Positions 18,212 to 27,008 of a stretch of 52,893 nt of DNA are shown piece after piece. The stretch is from Lachnospiraceae bacterium G41 (GTDB lineage: Bacteria; Bacillota; Clostridia; Lachnospirales; Lachnospiraceae), in the NCBI GenBank assembly GCA_900100245.1, contig FNEU01000004.1, positions 1 to 52,893 on the forward strand, given 5' to 3'. Made by a program: the position numbers and the translations under genes. The notes beneath the pieces are model-generated. The model had not been told where the DNA came from, ran no database searches, and was given only the letters and a program-made list of their open reading frames with translations. How positions within the stretch are numbered: position 1 is the stretch's first letter; every line of letters begins with the position of its first letter.

Positions 18212-19324
18212 ATGGCAGGATTATCTTTGAAGAATATCTGCAAAGTTTACCCTAACGGATTTGAAGCTGTTAAGGATTTCAACCTTGAAATCGCTGATCA
18301 GGAATTCGTAATTTTCGTAGGACCTTCAGGTTGTGGTAAATCTACAACTCTTCGTATGATCGCAGGTCTTGAAGATATCAGTTCAGGTGAATTGAGAATC
18401 GGTGACAGACTTGTAAATGATGTTGAACCTAAGGACAGAGATATCGCGATGGTATTCCAGAACTACGCTCTGTATCCTCATATGACTGTTCAGGAGAACA
18501 TGGCTTTCGGTCTTAAGTTAAGACATGTTCCCAAGGACGAAATCGACAAGATGGTTAAGGAAGCAGCTAAGATCCTTGATCTTACTCCCCTTCTTGATCG
18601 TAAGCCCAAGGCTTTGTCCGGTGGTCAGAGACAGCGTGTTGCAATGGGACGTGCTATCGTTCGTAACCCTAAGGTATTCCTTATGGACGAGCCTCTTTCC
18701 AACCTCGATGCAAAACTTCGTGTACAGATGAGAATTGAGATCGCTAAGCTCCATCAGAGACTTGGTACCACAATCATCTACGTTACACATGACCAGACAG
18801 AAGCTATGACACTTGGTACAAGAATCGTCGTTATGAAGGACGGTGTTATCCAGCAGGTTGATACACCTCAGAACCTTTATGACAAGCCTCAGAACCTCTT
18901 CGTTGCAGGTTTCATGGGTTCACCTCAGATGAACTTCCTTGATGCTATAGTAGAAGTACAGGGCGAGACAGCTTACCTTAACGTAGCTGGTCATTCAATT
19001 CCTCTTCCTCCCGCTAAGTCCAGAAAACTTATCGAAGGCGGCTATGACGGAAGAAGCGTAACATTCGGTATTCGTCCTGAAGACGTTTATGATTCCGAAA
19101 TGTATGTTGAAACATCTCCTATGAGTGTATTCGAATCACAGATTAAGGTTTACGAATTACTTGGTGCAGAAGTATTCTTATACTTCGATCTTGAGATGTT
19201 CCCTATGACAGCAAGAGTAGATCCCAGAACAACAGCAAGACCCGGCGATACAATTAAGTTCGCTCTTGACGTTGAGAAGATCCACGTATTCGACAAAGAA
19301 ACAGAACTTGTTATTACCAACTAA
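18212..19324 (+). CDS. sugar ABC transporter ATP-binding protein (MsmK/UgpC/MalK type)
   Basis: Predicted 370 residues. Walker A GPSGCGKST (near 37-45), Q loop FQNYALYPHMTV, signature LSGGQRQRVAMGRA, Walker B FLMDEPLSNLD and the H loop VTHDQ are all intact, followed by the MalK-type regulatory OB domain from about residue 240. No permease or binding protein is nearby. This fits the orphan, multi-use ATPases (MsmX/MsmK) that energise several carbohydrate importers. AGGAGG at 18198-18203 gives strong translation, and codon usage (for example CTT, GGT) suggests high expression. Confidence 0.93.
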   Translation: MAGLSLKNICKVYPNGFEAVKDFNLEIADQEFVIFVGPSGCGKSTTLRMIAGLEDISSGELRIGDRLVNDVEPKDRDIAMVFQNYALYPHMTVQENMAFGLKLRHVPKDEIDKMVKEAAKILDLTPLLDRKPKALSGGQRQRVAMGRAIVRNPKVFLMDEPLSNLDAKLRVQMRIEIAKLHQRLGTTIIYVTHDQTEAMTLGTRIVVMKDGVIQQVDTPQNLYDKPQNLFVAGFMGSPQMNFLDAIVEVQGETAYLNVAGHSIPLPPAKSRKLIEGGYDGRSVTFGIRPEDVYDSEMYVETSPMSVFESQIKVYELLGAEVFLYFDLEMFPMTARVDPRTTARPGDTIKFALDVEKIHVFDKETELVITN

Positions 19325-19345
19325 TATTCAGGTATTGTTACTTTT

Positions 19346-19375
19346 AAAAGGAAGCACGAAAGTGCTTCCTTTTTT
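19346..19375 (+). terminator. intrinsic terminator
   Basis: AAAAGGAAGCAC/GTGCTTCCTTTTT with a GAAA loop and T run; ends the ATPase gene. Confidence 0.93.
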
Positions 19376-19442
19376 GTGACACTGGGGGACGGGGGTGTAG
19401 TGTCATTTCACATGACACTACACCCTCGTCCCCTAGTGTTAC
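19376..19442 (+). repeat. REP-like palindromic element (GTGACAC..GGGGGACGGGG family)
   Basis: Two 31-base arms (19376-19406 and 19412-19442) around a five-base loop. They differ at only three positions, and each difference is a G opposite T, so the plus-strand transcript would pair along all 31 bases. The core GTGACACxGGGGGACGGGG is a palindrome family that is widespread between genes in Firmicutes and is related to REP elements mobilised by RAYT transposases. A half copy lies at 50170. Confidence 0.8.
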
Positions 19443-19511
19443 CCCTACTGAAATTTGACAATAATCCCACAATGTGTGAAAATAAGGAAGTTAATGGTGG
19501 GGGATCACTTT

Positions 19512-19955
19512 ATGGATGTTTCAAAAAAACTGAAAGAGTTAAGAGAAAACAAAGGTTTTTCTCTGAAAGAACTTGCCGAAAAATGCGGTAAGGAAGTCGG
19601 TCTGATAAAAGAGTGGGAAGAAGGAAGTACATTACCATCTGCATCGGACTTAATTGGTCTTTCCAAGGTTTACGGACTGACCATGGATGAAATGCTTTAT
19701 AACGATACCGAGACGCCCGAATACGACGGTGAAACCGGCACATACGCAAATCTTCCGGGAAGCGAAGAGGAAGGAAAAAAGGGCCTTACAAAAGCCGAGA
19801 AAATAACACTTATTATTTTCCCGGGTATTTGTCTTATCGTTTACCTTGCACTCGGCTTCGGTATGCATCTCTGGAGCCCGGGCTGGATTATTTTCTTGAT
19901 CATTCCGGTTTATTACATCCTTATTCTTATATTAAGCCACGTAGGAAAAAAATAA
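19512..19955 (+). CDS. XRE-family HTH protein with membrane tail
   Basis: Predicted 147 residues: an XRE helix-turn-helix (about residues 4-58, LKELRENKGFSLKELAEKCG..), an acidic linker, and two hydrophobic helices (about 104-122 and 127-145). A DNA-binding domain tethered to the membrane is a common arrangement in Clostridia; signal and targets are unknown. The ATG at 19512 is chosen because the HTH starts directly there and a G-rich site (GGTGGGGG) lies upstream. It lies 22 bases upstream of the aconitase gene, probably in the same operon. Confidence 0.85.
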   Translation: MDVSKKLKELRENKGFSLKELAEKCGKEVGLIKEWEEGSTLPSASDLIGLSKVYGLTMDEMLYNDTETPEYDGETGTYANLPGSEEEGKKGLTKAEKITLIIFPGICLIVYLALGFGMHLWSPGWIIFLIIPVYYILILILSHVGKK

Positions 19956-19977
19956 CTTTTAAAGGAGCATATATAAA

Positions 19978-22266
19978 ATGATAGAGTTGTTCGAGAGCGG
20001 AGCTTATCTCGTAGGCGGTGAAAAACTCATAAAAGAGTCGCCCGAAGCCTTAAGCGAGATTAAAAGCCTCACCGGCAAAGAAACCTCAAAAGAGGAAGCA
20101 AAAAAAGGAACCATAGCTTACGGTATATTGGAGAAGCACAACACTTCCGACAATATGGATAAGCTTAAAATAAGATTTGACAAACTGACATCCCACGATA
20201 TTACTTTCGTGGGTATTATTCAGACCGCAAGAGCATCGGGACTTGAAAAATTCCCCATGCCTTACGTACTTACCAACTGCCATAACTCACTTTGTGCGGT
20301 AGGCGGTACCATCAATGAAGATGACCATATGTTTGGTCTTACATGTGCGAAAAAATACGGCGGAGTTTATGTACCCCCTCATCAGGCAGTCATCCATCAG
20401 TTCGCAAGAGAAATGCTTGCAGGCTGTGGCAGAATGATTTTAGGTTCAGACTCCCATACACGTTACGGTGCACTCGGTACAATGGCAATGGGCGAGGGCG
20501 GACCCGAGCTTGTTAAGCAGCTTTTAAACCAGACATACGATATCAATATGCCCGGCGTTGTAGGCGTATATCTTGAAGGCACACCTATTAAGGGCGTTGG
20601 TCCTCAGGACGTTGCACTTGCGATTATCGGCGCAGTATTCGCAAACGGCTACGTTAAGAATAAAGTAATGGAATTTGTCGGCCCCGGTGTATCAAACCTT
20701 TCACCCGATTTTAGAATCGGTATCGACGTAATGACCACAGAGACCACATGTCTTTCCTCAATCTGGCGTACAGACGACAAGGTTAAGGAATTCTTTGAAA
20801 TTCATAAAAGACCCGAAGACTATGCAGAGCTTAATCCTGCAGATATTGCATATTATGACGGCATCATCAAGATTGATTTATCAACCATCAAGCCCATGAT
20901 TGCAATGCCTTTCCATCCAAGCAACACATACACTATCGACGAGTTAAACGAAAACCTCTTAGACATCCTCGACGATGTAGAAAAGAAGGCTCTTGTTTCA
21001 CTTGACGGTGCTGTTGAGTATTCTCTTAAGGACAAGGTAAAAGACGGCAAATTCGTTGTTGAACAGGGTATTATTGCAGGCTGTGCAGGCGGCGGATTCG
21101 AAAACATCTGTGCCGCAGCAGATATCCTCGACGGCAAATATATAGGAAACGGCGCATTCACATTAAGCGTATATCCCGCTTCAATGCCCGTATATATGGA
21201 GATTATCAAGAACGGCTGTGCCGCAAAGATTATGCAGACCGGTGCAGTGCTTAAAACAGCATTCTGCGGTCCCTGCTTTGGTGCAGGCGATACACCCGCC
21301 AACAATGCATTCTCCATCCGTCATTCAACCAGAAACTTCCCCAACAGAGAAGGTTCCAAGCTTCAGAGCGGACAGATTTCATCCGTTGCACTTATGGATG
21401 CACGTTCAATTGCCGCTACTGCAGCTAACCACGGTGTGCTTACACCCGCTACGGAGTTTGACGGAAACTTCAACGAGTATAAGTATTTCTTTGATAAAGC
21501 TATTTACGATAACCGCGTATTTGATTCAAAGGGCGTTGCTGATCCCAACCAGGAAATCCAGTTTGGTCCAAACATCAAAGACTGGCCCAAGATGTCAGCG
21601 CTCCCTGAAAACCTCCTCTTAAAAGTAGTATCCGAGATCCACGATCCCGTTACCACAACAGACGAGCTTATTCCTTCAGGTGAGACATCATCCTATCGTT
21701 CAAATCCTTTGGGACTCGCAGAGTTTGCGCTCTCAAGAAAAGATCCCGAATATGTTAAGAGAGCTAAAGCCGTTCAGGTTGCACAGAAGGCTCTTGAAGC
21801 AGGTGAATGTGCAGGCAAGGCTGTTCCTGAAGTAGGCGAAGTAATGGCTGTTGTAAAGCAGACATTCCCCAATGTAGAGCATGACAACCTTGGCGTAGGC
21901 TCCACAATCTTCGCAGTTAAGCCCGGTGACGGTTCTGCAAGAGAACAGGCTGCAAGCTGCCAGAAGGTACTCGGCGGCTGGGCAAACATCGCCAACGAAT
22001 ACGCTACCAAGAGATATCGTTCCAACCTTATCAACTGGGGTATGCTTCCCTTCTTAATTGAAAAGGGCGAGCTTCCTTTCAAGAACCTTGATTACATCTT
22101 CCTTCCTAACATCAAATCAGCAGTGGAAGAAAAGAAAGAAATCATCGATGCATACGTAGTTAAGGACGGCGCATTAAATAAGTTTGAGATGCGTATAGGT
22201 GAGCTGACCGATGAGGAAAGACAGATCATCTTAAAGGGGTGCCTTATCAATTACAACCGCGTATAG
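19978..22266 (+). CDS. aconitate hydratase family protein
   Basis: Predicted 762 residues. The three [4Fe-4S] cysteines are recognisable as C369 (in IIAGCAGGG), C430 and C433 (CGPC). The substrate-binding GSDSHT loop is at 156-161 and a swivelling C-terminal domain follows after about residue 560. The expected reaction is the citrate-isocitrate interconversion through cis-aconitate. Clostridia carry a 640-residue mitochondrial-like class and this longer, divergent class that is often annotated only as 'hydratase', so substrate specificity is open. No citrate synthase or isocitrate dehydrogenase gene is adjacent. AAAGGAG precedes the start. Confidence 0.85.
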   Translation: MIELFESGAYLVGGEKLIKESPEALSEIKSLTGKETSKEEAKKGTIAYGILEKHNTSDNMDKLKIRFDKLTSHDITFVGIIQTARASGLEKFPMPYVLTNCHNSLCAVGGTINEDDHMFGLTCAKKYGGVYVPPHQAVIHQFAREMLAGCGRMILGSDSHTRYGALGTMAMGEGGPELVKQLLNQTYDINMPGVVGVYLEGTPIKGVGPQDVALAIIGAVFANGYVKNKVMEFVGPGVSNLSPDFRIGIDVMTTETTCLSSIWRTDDKVKEFFEIHKRPEDYAELNPADIAYYDGIIKIDLSTIKPMIAMPFHPSNTYTIDELNENLLDILDDVEKKALVSLDGAVEYSLKDKVKDGKFVVEQGIIAGCAGGGFENICAAADILDGKYIGNGAFTLSVYPASMPVYMEIIKNGCAAKIMQTGAVLKTAFCGPCFGAGDTPANNAFSIRHSTRNFPNREGSKLQSGQISSVALMDARSIAATAANHGVLTPATEFDGNFNEYKYFFDKAIYDNRVFDSKGVADPNQEIQFGPNIKDWPKMSALPENLLLKVVSEIHDPVTTTDELIPSGETSSYRSNPLGLAEFALSRKDPEYVKRAKAVQVAQKALEAGECAGKAVPEVGEVMAVVKQTFPNVEHDNLGVGSTIFAVKPGDGSAREQAASCQKVLGGWANIANEYATKRYRSNLINWGMLPFLIEKGELPFKNLDYIFLPNIKSAVEEKKEIIDAYVVKDGALNKFEMRIGELTDEERQIILKGCLINYNRV

Positions 22267-22301
22267 AATAGGACAAAAGAATTCCTAAAATAAGCAATTT
22301 T

Positions 22302-22384
22302 AAGAGGTTTTTCAAACGTCAAATATATTTGTTTTTAGTTCGTGCAGATATATTTGTAGTTGATGAAAAACCTCTTTTTTTTTA
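22302..22384 (+). terminator. long terminator hairpin after aconitase
   Basis: AAGAGGTTTTTCA (22302-22314) pairs perfectly with TGAAAAACCTCTT (22364-22376), followed by a run of T. Within the loop CAAATATATTTG and CAGATATATTTG can extend the stem. The long outer stem and T tract make it a good terminator. Confidence 0.8.
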
Positions 22385-22775
22385 TTTTCTGTGTGGTATA
22401 TTTGTATCAACAAAAAGGAACGAAACAGTTTACCTTTTAAATCGAAAGTTTTAAGATTGCTGGCCAAGTTGAATTTTGATCCGAATCCTAAAATTTGATT
22501 TTCTTGTTTTCTTAGTAAAATAATAAAAATGTGACGGTTTTTGTTGAATTCTGTGACAAGAAATTTAAAGGTTGGGAAACGGATTGATTGGATACAGAAG
22601 CAGGAATTTTGAAACGGTAGATTTAGAAGAAGGGGGGACCAAGATCGAAAGATGTTCCCCAAATGCTGGATCGACATTAGTCATTGGAAAGAATGAGGTG
22701 TCGAAATGAATTTAGAAAAGTTGAAATAGGAAACCTTATTTGAAGCGCAAGGCTTTGGGTACGGTTTCCTTTTTC
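22385..22775 (+). ncRNA. candidate structured small RNA, unidentified
   Basis: This stretch has no plausible protein gene but has its own apparent promoter (extended -10 TGG-TATATT at 22394-22402) and ends in a terminator (GGAAACC 22729-22735 with GGTTTCC 22763-22769, then T). A transcript of about 365 bases would result. It includes a bulged hairpin with a GAAA loop around 22634-22665 and a seven-codon ORF behind a GAGGTG site at 22695-22729. I compared it by eye with RNase P, tmRNA, SRP and 6S RNA and recognised none. Existence as an RNA is inferred. Confidence 0.4.
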
Positions 22776-22792
22776 ATTACCGTAAAAGAGTT

Positions 22793-22817
22793 GCAGGCTT
22801 AAAGCCTGCTTTTTTTA
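22793..22817 (+). terminator. intrinsic terminator upstream of ddl
   Basis: GCAGGCT/AGCCTGC stem with a three-base loop and eight T; a second, tandem stop for transcripts from the preceding region. Confidence 0.85.
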
Positions 22818-22840
22818 TTTATTAATTGTATTGAAAGTAG

Positions 22841-22846
22841 TATAAT
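22841..22846 (+). promoter_or_regulatory. -10 box of the ddl promoter
   Basis: A perfect TATAAT 50 bases upstream of the ddl ATG. The T-rich bases 17 upstream (TTTATT) are a poor -35. Confidence 0.5.
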
Positions 22847-22895
22847 TAATGCGATATGTGAAAATATGCCCACAGGGCGGATTGGAGAATCAGAC

Positions 22896-23933
22896 ATGAA
22901 TATTGTAGTACTTGCAGGGGGCAATTCTACCGAAAGAGATGTATCATTAGTATCCGGCAAAGCGGTATATGAGGCTTTAAAATCCAAAGGCCACAATGTG
23001 GTTTTGCTCGATGTATTTTTCGGAATAGAAGATGTTGATGTAGAAAACATATTTGAAGATAAAAGAGACTGGGCGGAAGGAATCAAAAAAATCGGCGTAG
23101 ACAATCCCGACTCAGATTATATTAAGAGCTTAAAAGGAGCCGACAAGGATTTCTTCGGAAAGAACGTAAGAGAAATCTGTATGAAAGCAGACTTCGTATT
23201 TATGGCACTTCACGGCGCCAACGGAGAGGACGGAAGAATACAGGCAGCGCTCGACTTAATGCAGGTTAAGTACTCGGGCACCGATTATTTAAGCAGCGCC
23301 ATCTGTATGGATAAATCCATCACCAAGGAACTCTTCATAATGAACGGCATCCGTACACCTAAGGCTTACACAATCAGAACCGAGGACGGCTTTAAAGACG
23401 CCATAAAAGAAATAGGCTTCTCGATGGTTGTTAAAGCACCAAACGGCGGATCATCCGTAGGTGTATATATCGTAGATACCGAAGAAGAAGCATTTAACGC
23501 TATGAAGGAATGCTTCAAACTTGATAATCACGTTCTCTTTGAGCAGTACATAAAGGGCAGAGAATTTACCTGCGGCGTGCTGGACGGTAAGGCACTTCCA
23601 ATCGTTGAAATCGAGCCCGTCGAAGGCTTTTATGATTACAAGAATAAATATCAGGCAGGAAGTACAATCGAGACCTGTCCCGCAAAACTGGACGAGGATA
23701 TTACCCTCAATATTCAAAAGCATGCGGAAGAAGCGTTCAAGGCACTTCATATTAAAACCTATGCGCGTATAGATTTTCTTTTAAACGAGCAGAATGAAGA
23801 TTTCTGCCTTGAAGCAAACACGATTCCCGGTATGACACCGATGTCGTTAATCCCTCAGGAAGCAAAGGTTTTGGGAATCGATTTCCCCGAGCTTTGCGAG
23901 AAGATAATCGAAATATCACTTAACAAATATTAA
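22896..23933 (+). CDS. ddl: D-alanine--D-alanine ligase
   Basis: Predicted 345-residue ATP-grasp enzyme that makes the D-Ala-D-Ala dipeptide for peptidoglycan. The N-terminal VVLAGGNSTERDVSLVSG, ALHGANGEDGRIQ, the SGTDYLSSAICMDK segment, GGSSVGV and the C-terminal EANTIPGMTPMSLIPQ are all in place. ATG 22896 has TGGAGA upstream; the in-frame ATG at 22866 does not. The gene directly precedes murF, whose product consumes the dipeptide, so the pair is functionally linked. Confidence 0.92.
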   Translation: MNIVVLAGGNSTERDVSLVSGKAVYEALKSKGHNVVLLDVFFGIEDVDVENIFEDKRDWAEGIKKIGVDNPDSDYIKSLKGADKDFFGKNVREICMKADFVFMALHGANGEDGRIQAALDLMQVKYSGTDYLSSAICMDKSITKELFIMNGIRTPKAYTIRTEDGFKDAIKEIGFSMVVKAPNGGSSVGVYIVDTEEEAFNAMKECFKLDNHVLFEQYIKGREFTCGVLDGKALPIVEIEPVEGFYDYKNKYQAGSTIETCPAKLDEDITLNIQKHAEEAFKALHIKTYARIDFLLNEQNEDFCLEANTIPGMTPMSLIPQEAKVLGIDFPELCEKIIEISLNKY

Positions 23934-23978
23934 TCCGACAGGATATGTAGCGTAAGCCCTCGAAAAACGGAGGATACT

Positions 23979-26900
23979 ATGAAAATACTGACTATTGAAA
24001 ACATTGTATCGGCACTTGGCGCAAGCCTTGTAAACGGAGACGAATTTAAGGAAAAAGAAATACTCGGAGTTGCAATCGACTCGAGAAAAGTGGAAAAGGA
24101 CTTTCTCTTCTTTGCATTCAAAGGAGACAAGGTCGACGGCCACGATTATATAAAAGCTGCTTTTGACAACGGAGCGGCTGCTGTCGTATGCGAAAAAGTT
24201 CCCGAAGGCGAAGAGGGAGTCTGCATCGTAGTTGAAGACTCTGTCGAAGCAATTAAAAAACTTGCGACATACTACAGAGAAAAACTCGGCATAAAAGTAG
24301 TCGGTGTCACAGGCAGCATCGGCAAGACCACTACAAAAGAGTTTATCGCAACCGTTCTTTCACAGAAATACAATGTTTTCCGTACTGAGAAGAACCAGAA
24401 CAACCTCATCGGTCTTCCTCTTTCGATATTAAACATAAAAGAAAACAACGATGTAGCCGTGCTCGAAATGGGTATCAGCGAGTTCGGTGAAATGACCAAA
24501 TTATCGGAGATTGCAAAGCCCGATATCTGCGTCATCACAAACATAAGCGCATGCCACCTTGAAACATTAGGTTCTCTTGACGGTGTGCTTAAGGCAAAGA
24601 CTGAAATATTCGAATACATGAATCCCGAAGGAAGCGTAGTTGTATGCGGCGATGACGAGCGCCTTGCAACCATCGAAGAAGTCAAGGGCAAAAAGCCTGT
24701 TACATACGGTTTTGACGAAAAGAATGCAGTACATCCCACCAAGGTTGTTAACCGCGGTTTGTGGGGCAGCGAATGTACCGTAGAAGATAGCGACGGAATC
24801 TTTAACATAAGCATTCCCCTTGCAGGAAAGCATATGGTACTTGATGCCCTTGCAGCTGTAAGTGTTGCAAAGCTCCTTGATGTATCCGCCGAGCAGATCG
24901 GATTTGGTATATCCTGCGTAAAAGCACTTTCCGGCAGAAACAACATCATTCAGAAAAACAGCATCACGATAATCGACGACTGCTATAACGCAAGCCCCGA
25001 ATCAATGAAGTCGGGTCTTGATCTTTTAACAGAAGCAATCACTCCCACAGTGGCTATTTTAGGAGATATGCTCGAACAGGGCGAGAACGAGGAAAAGGGC
25101 CACGAGGAAGTCGGAGCATACGCAGTAGAAAAAGGCATCAACACAATCGTCTGCGTCGGACCTCTTTCAAAGAAAATGTATGATAAGGCACTTTCCGAGT
25201 CAGCCGTTAAATCAAACACAGAGGTGCTCTATTTTGCGACTGTTGACGAAGCAATAGAAAATCTTAACACTTATGTCAAAAGAGACGATACGGTGCTCAT
25301 AAAGGCTTCAAACGGCATGCATTTTAACCGCATCTTAGAAGCAATCACAAGCGACGAAAAGAAGGATACTTTTGAAAAGAGAGAAGAGAAACTTTTCGAA
25401 GCAGCACAGAAAGTTCCCGATGATGCATTAATCGGTGAGATAAAAGACGTAACACCTTCCGATGCTCCCGTTGCGGAAGTAAAAGAAGAAACAGCAGAGC
25501 CCGCAGCAGCTCCTGCCAAAACTAAAAAGACAAAGAGCGCGGATCAGAAAGAAAAAGAAAGCGCCGGCGCACAGCTTGGCATTATCATTGCGCTTGCAAT
25601 TGTAGCAATTCTTGCAGGAGTAATTGCGTTTGGTATCGTAAAACACAATATTTACAAGGATGCCACACAGGGTACGATAGTTTATTATGCAAGCAATAAG
25701 TACGGCACGAAAGGTCTTATCGAAGATAATGTAATCGCAAAGTCGAGCGATAATATCGTATGGAATACCGGCAGTCCTTATGTTCAGATGGGCTATGACG
25801 GAAAGTATTACTACTATGCGGTTCCCGACGGCGGCAACTACGAGATCTTCATAACCGACAAATACGGCAAGAACAAAAAGTCCGTTGAGAAAAACGTAAG
25901 AAAATACGAAATCCTTGATAAAGGAAACATCATCTTTATCTCGGGCAACGGCCTTTACACATACAATGCGAAAAAGGATGAAACTAATTTAATCGGCGAA
26001 TCGGTTTCTAAATTTGTTTTAAACAAAAAGAAAACCGAAGTTGCATTCTTTACATATGACGGCGATTTAAAGCGCATGAAAATAGGCGATCAGGAATCGC
26101 TTGAAGTAATCGATACCGCAGTCACATCTTTTGAATGCGCCGACGAAAAATTAAAGACAGTTTACTATTTCAAAAAATCAAACCTTTATGTAGGCAAGAA
26201 AGGCAAGCCTTCACTTCTTTTAAGCGAAGATGCAACAAAGGTTTATTTCGCACATAAAGAAAAGAAACCCATCATATATTTTAACGATTCCGAAAATGCA
26301 CTCTGGTATTACAACGGCAAGGCAAAAGAAGCCGTTAAGGTTACCGATAATGGTCAGAATGTCTATGGTGCAACTTTGGGTTATGCTTCTTTTATGATTT
26401 ATAAAGACGGCAAATGGGAATTTGTAAACAAGGATAATGTTTATACTTTTAAGGAATTTGAAACCGGTTCATTCACGCAGATTGTGAGCGCGGATTCCAA
26501 GCATATTTACTTCCTGGACGTTGATTCCGCGAAGAATACAAGTTCGGTTTATTCCGTATCCGCAAAGGGCTTTGGCAAGGAAAAGAAGGTCGTAAATGAG
26601 ACCGCAAATGTTGACAGCGTCGAATATATCGGTGAAGGATATATCTTCGTATTAAAGGATGACGGCGGCGGAAAGAAGGATCTTTATGAGAGAGAAAAAC
26701 TCGTTGCACGAAATATTGAACCCGGCAGCCTTAAAAAGACCGAGTACGGCGATGATTTCGTCTTCGCATATCAGGTTAAGGACGACGACGGATTCTACAA
26801 GATTGTACTTTTCGATGGCAAGAACATAAAAGACATCGGCAGCAGTCTTGATACCGATATTGTAGCCATGAGCAAAAAGAAAATTTACTTTAGAAGCCGC

Positions 26901-26996
26901 GGCGAAAAGTCAGGCTTTGAAATTAAATATTTTAACGGTCGCAAAGCAAAGACATATAAAGAAAGCATTGAAGAGTTTAAATATATTCAGTACTAG
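23979..26996 (+). CDS. murF: MurF ligase fused to a membrane anchor and extracytoplasmic domain
   Basis: Predicted 1005 residues; MurF enzymes are about 450. Residues 1-455 are a complete UDP-MurNAc-tripeptide:D-Ala-D-Ala ligase: P-loop VTGSIGKTTTK (110-120), KNQNNLIGLP (138-147), EMGISEFGEM, and the C-terminal DDCYNASPESM (333-343). A charged, Ala/Pro/Lys-rich linker (about 456-530) leads to one hydrophobic helix (533-554). The remaining 450 residues have repeated Tyr-rich beta strands of the kind seen in DUF5050 or beta-propeller sensors. By the positive-inside rule MurF would be cytoplasmic and the propeller outside. The reading frame is continuous, so this is a real fusion rather than two genes. 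A link between an external signal and precursor synthesis is a guess. Confidence 0.85.
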   Translation: MKILTIENIVSALGASLVNGDEFKEKEILGVAIDSRKVEKDFLFFAFKGDKVDGHDYIKAAFDNGAAAVVCEKVPEGEEGVCIVVEDSVEAIKKLATYYREKLGIKVVGVTGSIGKTTTKEFIATVLSQKYNVFRTEKNQNNLIGLPLSILNIKENNDVAVLEMGISEFGEMTKLSEIAKPDICVITNISACHLETLGSLDGVLKAKTEIFEYMNPEGSVVVCGDDERLATIEEVKGKKPVTYGFDEKNAVHPTKVVNRGLWGSECTVEDSDGIFNISIPLAGKHMVLDALAAVSVAKLLDVSAEQIGFGISCVKALSGRNNIIQKNSITIIDDCYNASPESMKSGLDLLTEAITPTVAILGDMLEQGENEEKGHEEVGAYAVEKGINTIVCVGPLSKKMYDKALSESAVKSNTEVLYFATVDEAIENLNTYVKRDDTVLIKASNGMHFNRILEAITSDEKKDTFEKREEKLFEAAQKVPDDALIGEIKDVTPSDAPVAEVKEETAEPAAAPAKTKKTKSADQKEKESAGAQLGIIIALAIVAILAGVIAFGIVKHNIYKDATQGTIVYYASNKYGTKGLIEDNVIAKSSDNIVWNTGSPYVQMGYDGKYYYYAVPDGGNYEIFITDKYGKNKKSVEKNVRKYEILDKGNIIFISGNGLYTYNAKKDETNLIGESVSKFVLNKKKTEVAFFTYDGDLKRMKIGDQESLEVIDTAVTSFECADEKLKTVYYFKKSNLYVGKKGKPSLLLSEDATKVYFAHKEKKPIIYFNDSENALWYYNGKAKEAVKVTDNGQNVYGATLGYASFMIYKDGKWEFVNKDNVYTFKEFETGSFTQIVSADSKHIYFLDVDSAKNTSSVYSVSAKGFGKEKKVVNETANVDSVEYIGEGYIFVLKDDGGGKKDLYEREKLVARNIEPGSLKKTEYGDDFVFAYQVKDDDGFYKIVLFDGKNIKDIGSSLDTDIVAMSKKKIYFRSRGEKSGFEIKYFNGRKAKTYKESIEEFKYIQY

Positions 26997-27008
26997 GCGG
27001 AGATTTAC

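Noticed and set aside
22312-22677. 121-codon open frame on the minus strand
   Set aside because: No ribosome-binding site, no recognisable domain, composition typical of AT-rich non-coding DNA, and it runs through the terminator hairpin of the aconitase gene.
22704-22729. Seven-codon ORF behind a GAGGTG site
   Set aside because: Too short to support as a gene; mentioned only as part of the candidate RNA.
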